A stretch of DNA of 64,000 nt from Acridotheres tristis (lineage: Eukaryota > Chordata > Aves > Passeriformes > Sturnidae). This document shows positions 12,501 to 24,500 of this stretch, piece after piece; position 1 is the first letter of the stretch, and the number at the start of each line of letters is the position of its first letter. Position numbers and translations under genes: made by a program. Below the pieces are notes generated by a model. It worked only from the letters and a program-made list of their open reading frames with translations. It had not been told where the DNA came from and made no database searches. The stretch is from positions 48,721,154-48,785,153 of the forward strand of contig CM072887.1 of NCBI GenBank assembly GCA_037013685.1, in the 5' to 3' direction.

Positions 12501-15500
12501 TGCTTGGCAATAAACTAGAGGCTGCTTTTTCCAAAGAAGATGCTGCTCAGGGATTGGCTGGGCACTAGTCTGCTAGCAGTCACTGACTGCTTTTGCAACA
12601 CTTGTGAGCTTTTTTACCCTTTCGCTTATTTAACAATCTTTATTTTGACCCACAAGTTTTCTCACTTTTGGTCCCTCCAATTTTCTCCCTCTTCCCGTTG
12701 GGAGGGAGCGAATGAGTGACTGGGTAGGGGTTTTCCTCTACCTGCCCGCCAGGGTCAACCCAGCACAGCAGTGCCTCTGTCTCCTCAATTCTATCGCCAA
12801 TGGCCACGAGATGGCACTTGGACACTGTGCTTGGATTCGGAGAGCTGTCAGCAGTGCCGGGGAGTCTGTCCTGGGCCTGACACCTGGACACAGCTGCCCC
12901 AAAGGCTTGCCCACTGTCCTCTGGGGCAGCACAACTCCCCCGTGTGAGCACTTTGCACCATCCCAAACTGACTGCTACCAAGACAGTGACATGTTTAGCT
13001 AAGAGCAGCTTTATTGAGAACTGAAGAAGCATAATCTAACTTTGTCAAGATCACAACCACCCTTAGTAATGTGATTTAGTTATTTTTATCACATCACAAA
13101 ATTACTTTTTCTTGGTTAGTCTGATAAGAATGTTGTGATTGTTAAACACTGTAACCTAATATCACCTTATTAAGTCCCAAGAGCAAGGGAACTACTTTCC
13201 CTCACTTTTAGCATTACCTCAGTTTCTGAAGCATCTGAGGTCTTGATACTGTCCTGGATTTCAGTGTAGTACTATAGAAATCTATTGTATGGCCAAAAAA
13301 ATTAAGACTATGCACATACAAAGCAAATTTTTTCTTTTAACTTTCTGTGGGTTTAATAAACCCACAGTTAAATAGTAGATAGTAATGAAAGAGACATCTG
13401 TTAGAAAATAGCAACTGGCAATGATGAAGTTAACAGAAAGTACATTTTTTAGGTAAGACTACAACCAAGGCAATTACTACCAAACAACTGGCCCCCAACA
13501 ACATCTCTATCAGAACACCAATACAAGTATTTGTAGTATTACCCCTCCATTGTTTTCTTGACCTTGTATGCTTGCTTTTTCTCTTCCAATGTCAAAAGAA
13601 TATTAATATGAGGTTAATAGAGAGAGCTGAAAGCATACTCAAAAGAATCAAAGAGAAAACTTTTTATTTGTAGGAAGATTTCTTTCACAGATTCATGTAA
13701 CACTTTTTTTTTTAATAAAAGCATCTAATTCTTGTTAGTGTAGTCTATGCAACAATTTACATGCTATGATATCCCTCCTGACAGCTCTTCTACTTGTCTG
13801 AGTGCCCCAGGTTTAAATTCTAAAAGAATCATCCACCTCAAATACCTACCTGTACTGTCATTTCATTTTTACTATATGACTTCAGTCTGGACAAGTGATA
13901 CTCAGCACAGCTGCACCCTCCCATGTTCATTATTCATCTTAATCATTAAGCCTAACATCTTGTGAACTAACACTTAAATACATACCTTAAGAAAACATTT
14001 GCTTTTTGTAAACTAAGTATTTAAAAGATGCATCTGTTTGGTTGCTCAATGTAGGAAATGATAAATCTTGCATTTATTGTTGGTAGAAAAGTAACAATTT
14101 TAATTCCTCCTTATCATGCTTATTATAAATTGAAATAAAAATTTCTAGTTTGGCAGAAATCTGCAGCTAATTGAAAATACTAAAATAAGAATTCAGTACA
14201 GTATTACAAGGTACGCACATTACTATGAGGGATAATGCATTAGTTCATTAGAGAAGTTTAAGAGATCTGCATTTGTGCAGGATAAACCTGACATTCATTG
14301 TTGGTCTTATTTCCCAGAAAACCTTTCAAAATTAGATTTTTTAGAAAGGCTTTCCAGCCTTACTGTTATGACACAATATTCTCACAATTATTCCAAACCT
14401 CTGTGTCTTTAATCAGCAAAATCTCAGTAGCGTTCAGGGTCTGTGTCTTGACAAAGGATCACAAGGCAACCAAACCAAGTCACTGCTGTGGGTTCAGATT
14501 TTGCTTTTACAGTTTCAAAGCCCTGAAATATTATTGTTTCAGCAACTCTGGGTGGAAGTTAAACAAGATCTCTTTGGTCTTGGTTTGTTTTGGTTTTTTC
14601 AGTTTAGGTGCACAAATTTCTTAGTAAAAATGACAACTTACAGCATCTTGAAAACCAAAGAGCACAAGCTGCACTTGGCTGATACCATGGCTGTCAAAGT
14701 CCAACTCCAGCTTCAATTTTGAAAGTGTGGTTGCGATGATTTTGCGATCAGTGGACCGTACAAACTCTCTGAGGCTGGAAATGAGTGTTGTGATATGTTC
14801 CCATTTTAGCTTGGGCTCTTCAGCTCCCTGGGAGAAGAGAGAGGAAAAGAAATAATTTTGATAGTCATCTTTGAAACAGGACTTCAGACAATAATGTCAG
14901 GTGGCAATATGGGTTTTCAGAAAGTCTGCTGCTATGGTTAAGGGAAAGGTGCAGCTGCAGGTCAGGTTCTGGTGGCAGCATAATTGCAGCAGCACAAAGC
15001 CCTGGGGCTCTCTGGTGACGCAGGTAGGAACCTGATGAACAAGTAGCTGACTTTGTTTTACACCTTTTGCTGAAGAATGTATGCATGCTGTAGTGTGTAT
15101 GTGCCTTTGTAGAAAAATGAAAAGATATGAATAAATGTACTGGGCACTGGATACTACAAATTGCTCATAATTGCAACCACACACATACTTTGCAGTGCTT
15201 CTAATTTCTGCGTGCCTCTCAGAGAGAATGTGCAAAGTCTTACAGTAGCATTTAAAAGAAGAGATTAGTCAAAGTTATGCAGGAGGCTCACAAAGGGACT
15301 GGTTGTTTCTTATATAATTTCCTAATTTCCCTTAATACAGAACTTCTGCACTTAGCTGTTCTTAAAGCAGGTCTACAAAGATCTCACCTTTCTAGAACAA
15401 ATATTCATTTGCCTATTTTTAAAAGCTTTAATGTTTTTGCATGAGCTACCGAAGTAGCAAAAAGCTCAAAAGCATTCTTCCGAATAACCAGCCTAAGCAA

Positions 15501-18500
15501 CTAGGAAGCAGAGCACTGTATTTGCTCTCATAAGTAAAGTTAGGCCAACTGAATGCAAATTTCAAAGCCAGATCTTAAATTAAGCAAGAGTTGTAGTTCA
15601 ACATGAAGTATTAGACGCTTATTCTGGGGGAAGTAAAGTAAATATTTATATAGACTAAGGATATCCAACATTGATTTCTGTAAGAGAAGGACATACAGTG
15701 TTTGGCTCTATTGCATTTGCTGGTTTTATGCCATGAATGTTATGACTGGCCAGACATCAAGAACTCTTGTTTATCAGTGACATTGAGCTTTTAACTATAG
15801 TCGATTAATTCTGATCAGGATGAAACAAAGATAATTTGATTGAGAAAGAAGCTTTAAAAAAAAGCAGAAGTTCTAGAGCAGTCAAAGATACCACTGACTA
15901 AAATATCCACCTGAGATAAAAGATCCTAGCCTCTGATCTTGATCTGCTTTGAAGAATTCACCTGATGATCTTCTATGCAGAAGTGGATCTCTCACTGTTC
16001 TGCAGTAGCCAATCTTCTTTTCAGATAGATAATTTAAAAAGCCATTAGTGCAGATAGGTAAATGCACACTGTAGCCCTGGACTAGAAGATCCAAGTCCAT
16101 CAAGGCACTAGGCACTATGGGGCCAGGACGAGCAGTATGACTTGCTAATTAGAAATAGTGACCCATTCTGTGAGGGGCATTCTCCTCCCCTAGCCCTCAT
16201 ACCCAACGCCTTTGCTGAAACCTTTCTTGCGAAAAGTGTTTGTGAAGAGAAAAACTCTGTGATATCCTAAATCCTGATGAGGCCTAACAAGCAAGCCAGG
16301 CTTGTTCTATTAGTAATTTCTTGCATTTTTCAAGGGAGAAATGAAGGGCAGCAGTCACATGAACACGAGCTTTGAACTCTTTGGTTATAAAATTCTGTGT
16401 CTCTGCTTCTCTTTCAGGCTGTTCCAGCCCCAGCTGAGAAAGGCATGAAACAGTCTCTAGGATTTGTGATTGAGTTGCAGCCTATCGTGAAAACTGATTA
16501 TTACTTGCATACACGTGCAAAAACTGTGTCTGTTACAGCAACACTCTCACAAAGCACAGATCACAAGTATCTTTTAACATTTTCTGTAGTTACCAGGATA
16601 ACTGTGGGTTACTCTCTCCCCCCTCCCAAGAGTTAGAAGCTGTTTTTATTTGCACAGCACCAATTTCCAATTACAGTAACTGTAGTACATACATAATAAT
16701 CACATTGGTTTGCATCAGTTTCTAAACACTAGTATCTTTAGAAGATGAGTTGTCATGTTTTATACAAATGTTTTAGACCAGCAATACTTTGCCTTGAGAA
16801 TGAAGTGAATCAATTAACTACTAACACACACACAAACAAGAACAAAAAATCCTGTAATCCAATTACAGTGCTGCAACACTTAGCAGGGTGGTCATGACCT
16901 GTTATTTCTTCAGTGTTGTCCTGAACTGATACATCATCATAATGAATCATCCCCCACAAAGGAGTGCCAAAAGGTCATTCTGCAATTATTCTGTTGTTTG
17001 CTGTAGCACTCACAATTACAACATCTTCCCTCCATAGATGCTCCTGACTTCACTGAAGAATAGCTGTAATTTATTTTCTCCCGAGCCCCCTCTTTCCCCT
17101 GTTATGGCTGTTGGCTAGAAGGCAATGGTGTATCCATCAGCCCCATATTTTCTACACAATAGCCTAAGGTAAGGCCAGAGCAAGGCAAATAACTTAAACC
17201 TCCCTCTGTCAAACCAGTCAGCCAGAATACAGAACTTTAAAAGGGGTCAAGATAATCCACTCCTGGAGATGACCTACCTTATATGAGTAGGCCTGACTCA
17301 AAGTTAGTCAAATTTGAAAAGCACTGGCAAAATAGAGTATCATGAAAACATGTTTTTCTGTTGTCTTGCCAGTACTAATACCCAGGTATATGCATAGTAA
17401 TTACAAACAAAAAAGGCATATGTAATGCATCATGAAAAATTTCAAAGCCTGTTTTTAATAGCCCAAATAAAATAGTGACCATGAAAACTTACATGGTATA
17501 TGCTTTCTAGTTTAATCAAACTTTATTTCTAGTTGCTTTGCTATGTTTAATTTCAAGAGTTCCAGGTAACTGCAGAGAAGTCTTAGAATTCCATAAAATT
17601 CTTGCTGCCCTCTGGAATTACCTGAGTCAAAGCTTCCATCAGGTTCCTCACCACCTGGTCTTGGTCCTCAGTTAATATTCTGTGGAGGGTGGCTCTCCTT
17701 TCACTATCCTTCTTCAGCATGAAAAAACCAGAATCTTTCTCTTCAGGTGAAGGAGGTGCACTGTGATCCTCAAAATGTTCATCTGGGATGCTGAATGAAA
17801 GTCACAGTGAAAAGAAACATTATAAAAACCTTCCCGATGCACGCATTCCCAATCTACTGCATAACAAAAATGTCAGATAGCTCTTTACCTCAGAAAAAGG
17901 GACCGGATTCCCTTCCCATCTTTTTCTCCACAGGATTTGGCTCTTGTTTTGAAAGAGAATGGATCAATTTTTAATTCTGTATCAGGTGAGACAGAACCAT
18001 ATTCACTGCTGCTACTTGTATCTTCCACCAGAACAGGGACAGGTAAGGATATGCTCCGAAGATACTCTATTTGTATAAGAATATTCAGAAATTAGAATTT
18101 AATACAACCATCAGAGTTTCGAAAGTGAAGATTATTTTTTCAGAGGAGACAGAAAAACTCCAGCCTTCCCACACGCCAACACAAAATACTAGAAAAAAAT
18201 TGACAAAAAACTCCTAAAGCTTTTTTGTCTGGAATAGAGTTATCTTTCAGATATGTTTTCATTCCTGAAAGATGGAAATGCTGGGTTTCTTGCGAGTTCA
18301 CTCACAGAACTTCAACACCGAAGTGAACGTGCATCTCCTATCGTGACTTCTAGCAGTAGGAAAATGTTTCTATAGGGTAAGTTGTCCAAGCACCTTCCGA
18401 GATCCTAATTTTATAGGTAAATATATATTTATATTTAATATAAGTATATATACTATAACATACATAAGATACATTTCTTCATCAGTTTAATTAACACATA

Positions 18501-21500
18501 ATCGTTGACTAATAATAATAGACATGCAGTTAAGTCAGAACTTCTGGTTTTAAATCCAGAGCACACATTACCACTGCAGGAAACTACTCATATCTCTTTC
18601 ACATGTGCACATTTCAAAATGTGCTTTGATACCAATTCAGCATGAAGGTAACTATGTGTGTGTTCAGTTCCCTCCCTCACTCTCCCAGTTCATTTCCTCA
18701 AAGAGATGAGTATCCTGTATTCTGGTCTGACAAGTGGTCTCAAACCCATTCAGTTTGTCAGTGATAGAATTTAGTCTAATAGAAATCTATGTTATCATTC
18801 TCCACAAACCTTGGCTGTGTGGCTACTATAAAGCAGCCACTGGTTTCCATCAAATGTCCCCATAAATGACAGCACAGCCCTTCAAGGCTGTATCACCCAC
18901 CCGCCTGGCCAATCAAGCCATAGTCTGGTGGAATTAAAAACAATAGTTCAGATATGCACAATTAATTAGATGTTCCTAACAGAGAGAGGTCACTGATTTT
19001 CACAATTGTGACCATTTCTCTTTCCAACCTTTTAGTGTTGACAAATTATACCAGAATAAGTGATAACTACAGTATCTACACAGGTATGTTTTTGATGGAA
19101 AAGTAGGTCAAAACTCACCATTTGTATTGGCTGAAAGGACTGTGTGAGAAAAGAAAAGAAAAAAAGAAAGTTAAATATGCTGAAATTAACTGAGAAAGTA
19201 AGCACAGACTAAAGAGTAACTTCCCATTTTTATGGACTATCTCAATTCTCCCGGCTGCAGTCTCCAAAAGTATAATTTATTGCAATTTAATTTTATTCTG
19301 AGGGGGTTGAAACCACATTAAAAGTGATCATCGACTATCATCTCCTTTACCTGATATTTTTCTTTCTTTAAATACAATGCTAAAAATATACAGAAGATAT
19401 TTTCCTAAGTATATATCCACACACAATAGAATATGTTATTACTGCTCTCAAAACTCCTTTGACATTTTCCACAATTTAGAATACTACAGGAAATGAACAT
19501 TTCCTGAAAATGAAATTTCATGAAACAAAAATAATGCAGTGTATGCACATTTGCTCTAGGACAAAGATTAATTTTGCTTATGTAGAAAACTCCACTGAGA
19601 TTTAATAGCATGTTCTAACCTTACACAAAATATAATCTATATAAATATTCTTTCAATGAAAACGTATGCAAATTAAAAGAGAAGAAGAAAAATGAAACAT
19701 AAATCCAGCAACCATAAAAAGTGCCCAAAATCATAAACAGACTTTTAGAAACTTTATTAGAAATATTTATAGAAATTGACTTCTGTGACAACATGATAAC
19801 AGAACTCTGCTACAACTGTTTTTCTGCAGTAAGATGATGGTACAGAAGCATTCACAGTGGATGGAGATCCACTGTGCTTATTTTAAAGACTAAATCAGCA
19901 GTTTCAGGAAACAGTACCATGGGCAAGAGGAAACTTCCAGATTGAATTTAGCAATGCTTACCTGAGAGCTTTGAAGGAGACTTTCTTTTCTTACTTGAAA
20001 CCTTCAAGAATTCGTCTATAAGTAGCTCATGAGCAAAAGCTCGTTTATCAGGATCTGGTTCAAAGCAACGCAGTATGAAAGCCTTGGCTTCTGCAGACAT
20101 GGATTCAGGAATTTCTGGGTGTATTTTAAACATCCCCACCTGAGAAAAATAAAGGGAGAAACAGTAACCTAAACTGTTCTTCCCCCTAAACACTTAACAA
20201 CACTTAACAATATCAAAAAACTGTTTAGATAGTAGAAGCGGTATATCATTCTCAGGTTTTACTATTAATTTTATACAACTAGTTTATTAGTTCAGAGAAA
20301 AAACCCCAAACTATTACTAACTGTATAAATAATTACATTTAAAAAATCCCACAGCTGCAAGTAGAGGCTCTTCACAAAGCAGAAAACTGCTTCTTTTTCT
20401 CAGTTTAGTGTTGTATTTTTCCTAAACACCAGCTGAATAGCTGCTATCTCTCTACTAATCTATTCAAAAATACACAGCACTCCCTCTCAGATGAATCAGA
20501 TTATTGTTCTTAACATCCTCACAATCCAAGCACTTCCTTTATCTCCCTTTCTTGCAACTTCTAATTCCTGCTTCTCCAAAACAGTCATCAGATTTCCTGT
20601 GTTTAGAAATACAACTCTGAGCTGTACAAGGAAGATGTCTGACCTTAAACATGGCTGCTTGTGGTTCTCCCAGCTCATAAAATGGGGGTTTCCCTGTAGC
20701 CATCTCAATGATTGTGCATCCCAGAGACCAGATGTCTGCAGCCTTCCCATAACCACGTGGCCCTTTATCTATGATCTCTGGTGCCATATACTGGAGGGTA
20801 CCTGTTTAAAACATACTCTTTTTTGTTTACTTAGGTGTAATAATTCTGCAAATAGATAGCTAAAAGACAAGAGGAACAAAATGACTGAGGAGTGAGCAAA
20901 ATCAGAAGATTTTAAAAATCCCCCTTTATTATTCAAAATTCAAAAAATTTCCATATGCATTCTATATAAAACTCAAAATACAACTCAAGATATTACTTGT
21001 GCTAAAAGCATTTGGTGTCTTTTACTGATCTGGAGATCACTTTTCAATGCCAATGACAATTATTAAATTTGATGAGCTTTGGATAAGAGATAGCTTTCAT
21101 TTTTTTTTTATATCTTAAGATTAAAAAATGGGAAAGCACTCTGAATTGTACCCAGGGAGGAAAAGGAAGAGAAACCTGAAATCTTAACCTAAAAGAATAG
21201 GTGAGATGAACATTTTCTTCTGAAGTAAGGGAATCAATCTGACACATCATCCTGCAGTCTGTTCCTTTTACAGAAGCAATGGAAGAGCAAAGGATGGAAT
21301 TAAAATAACAGTCACTTCTCATTTTACATAATTATTTAATGCAGTGCCACTGCATCATTTAACAACCAAATCAAATTATCAAGCAGGAGGAGGAGCAACT
21401 GAATGACAGAATCACGATTCTAGAGATGAAGTCAGGATGTCCAAGACAATCATGAAAGAAGAAGATCAGCAAGATGAAAAAGTCATGTGCACAAAGGAGA

Positions 21501-24500
21501 CAGACTCAAATAAAGCACAGGAGAGACACAACTCTTCTGTTGTAGAGGACTTTGATGTCCCAAGTGGAACATCCAAAACAGCATTTTCTTTGAACAGTGC
21601 ATATAAGTAGAGTGTATAGCTTAAGATTATATATCCAAAAGTTATTCTTCCAGTAACCTTTTATACTGATTTGAAGTCAATGAAAGTTCAGCATCTGTGG
21701 ATTCTGACCCTACATACACAGTTCGAGTGAGGATAAGAAAGTGTCCTCTGGGAACATACCAGTGAAGGTTTCAGTACAAGGATTGATTCCTGCCAGTCTC
21801 TTCGAAGTTCCAAAGTCTGAAATCTTTAACACTCCACTGTATGTGTTGATAAGCACGTTATCACCCTGAGGAAAAGAACATGCAGAGCAATTATTTTTCT
21901 CTGCAGACCCTTCATCTCTAAGACTTTTTGCATAACCTGTTTTTACAATGTACTATTTACTAAGTAAGTGACTTCTTAAGAGAGGAGATGAAAGAGAAAT
22001 CAATAATGTTCCTGCCTTATGTAATCCCATTATCAAAAACTTAATCTCAAAGTGAATTTTCCCTCTTACCAGAAGGAATTAAGTTAAAGAATACTAAAAG
22101 AGGAAAAAAGGCTTTTTTTTTTTTTAAACAAGCCAAACACTTTTTCATCTGCAATCTCCTTGGGAAAGAACCTGCTAATTATCTCATCCACAATCTTCTT
22201 CACTTCGATCAGATTTTATGAAAGTTCAGTTGTGTCTTTGAAAACAGAAAAAGAAGTATCTACTTTATCACATAATAAGTTGCTATATGTGAATTTTCCT
22301 AAAATAAAAAAAACCCTAACGCATTTTGTTGGTGCAAATTGAAATCTTCAATGGTTCACCTACCTAACCCATGGTTCAGAACAGCAAAGAGCTTTCAGAA
22401 AAAAAGTTTTAAATTACAGGACAAATAAATGGCTATGCAGTTACATAATACTATCAGGCTTAATTATCTGCAAATTCTTACCTTTATGTCTCGATGCACT
22501 ATTTGATTATCGTGGAGGTATTTTAATCCTTCAAGAATCTGCTTGGTGTAAAAGCCAATTGTCTGCTCATTATTTTTTAATGGTCCCCATTTTGATCGTA
22601 GAAGAGCAGAAAGACTGCCTATAATTTTAGAGAGCAAAAAGTGAGAATAAAAATCCTCATTTTTATTAATGAGGATTAATAAAATCTTCTTTTTATTCCA
22701 CTTTCTCCCCCAAAGGAAAAAAGTAACAGCAAGCATCAATCCCAATCCAAGTGTAGACATCTCATCTATAACCAAAGTCCTCTCCAGTCAAATGCTTACT
22801 TGCATCACCACTGGCTGCACAATTAAAGAGTCTCAGTATCTCCTGGGCAGTTTGTGAAGAACTGAAGCCCATGGGAAGGACTCACATTGGAGAAGTTAAT
22901 GGAGGCTTGAAGGGACCCCATCCATGCTGGAGCAGGGTAAGGGAGTGAGGAGCCCTCCCCTTGAGGACGAAGGAGTGACAATTTTGATGAACTAACCACA
23001 TTCCCCATCCCCCTGCGCCACTGGTAGGAGAATGGAGAGAAAATCCTAAGTGAATTTAAGCCCAGAAAGAAGGGAAGGGTAGGGGGAATGTATTTTTAAG
23101 ATTTGGCTTTATTTCTCAGTACCCTACTCTGATTGGGTTGACAATGAATTAAATAAGTCTCCCCAAGTCAAGTCCATTTTGCCTGTGACGGTAACTGATG
23201 AGCGATCTCTCCCTGTCCTTAACCCATGAGCCTTGTGTTGCATTTTCTCTCCTCTATTCAGCTGAGGAGCAGAGTGACAGAGTAGCTTTGGTGGGCACCT
23301 GGGATCCAGCCAGGGTCAGTCCACCATGGATCTGTAGGTAAAAGGAGCTCACCTACTATAGCAATGATCTGAGCTTTATCTGTAGCACACCATATCTAAC
23401 CACTCAAGCATTTTGAAGACACAGTTTTCTCTATTGATTTCAGAAAGGGACACTATAGAATATTACTCCTGTATGAAATACGTCACATGGCCCTATTACA
23501 TGTTTTTATACTTTTAAAATGCTAAAAAACCAAACAAACCTATCAACCACCAAACCAGTCTCCCCCAAAACTTACCACCTGGCACCTGTTCCATGAATAT
23601 TTTGATGAAGCCATTCTCACTAAGAGAACCTAAATACTGGACAATGTTCTTATGTTTGAGATGCTTATGCAAAGCTATTTCTTCATGCAGAGGTTGGGAG
23701 TACCTGGAAAGCAAAGAAGCAGTTTATTCTTCATCTTGGTGAAGAAAGCCTTGAAGCAGCTTACACTGAAAATGAGTATTTGTTAAATGAATTTAACAAC
23801 ACTGGTTGTGACCAGCAGACACTAAAATATTACGTAATCATATGCAAATACAAATAGCATATACAAAATACATATAATATTGTGTATTCATACACACAAA
23901 ATGTTACAAACATATATAGAGTGAAGGAAAAAAATTTCTGAAAAATAAACTCCACTCCAGACTAACTCCAAGAGAACAAACAGTTTTGAAATTGGCTGGA
24001 TTCATATTGGTGCCAAAGTAAACTAGTAAACTATAAAGCTAGTTTAAAAAAGCTATTTAAATTTTAAATTTAAAACCATTTAAATTTTAAAGTAGAAGTC
24101 TTTGTTGAAAGTAAGATGGGGTATCAGAGTAAGAAAATAGAAATCATTAATGGAGAGATATTTCGAAGAACAGATCAAAACAATTTCACCAAATACAATT
24201 TAGTCCAAGGCGAAGTATTTTTCAGAGAAGTTTTTCAATAGTCTTTTAGCCAAGAAAGTTTCTGGAGTCAGTATCTGTCTCCAGTGTTGAGCACCACCAG
24301 AGCTCAGCAGCTGGTGTGCTGTGATGTTATTAGGTCCACCCTGACACTCTTCCAAACTTAGGCCTTCCCTTAATGCTTCCCTTGGAGATGGGTCAGCTGC
24401 CAGATTTTGTGTATTTTCTATGTATTTCTGGCAAAATGTAGACAATATGCTGACAGTCTGGTAGCTATCTTCTCTAAAGCACTAACATCTGTGGCAACAC

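Noticed and set aside
12640..13032. 130-codon minus-strand frame, one of the longest in the window
   Set aside because: It spans the LTR edge and the GC-rich block and has no protein-like domain; better explained by composition and ERV remnants.
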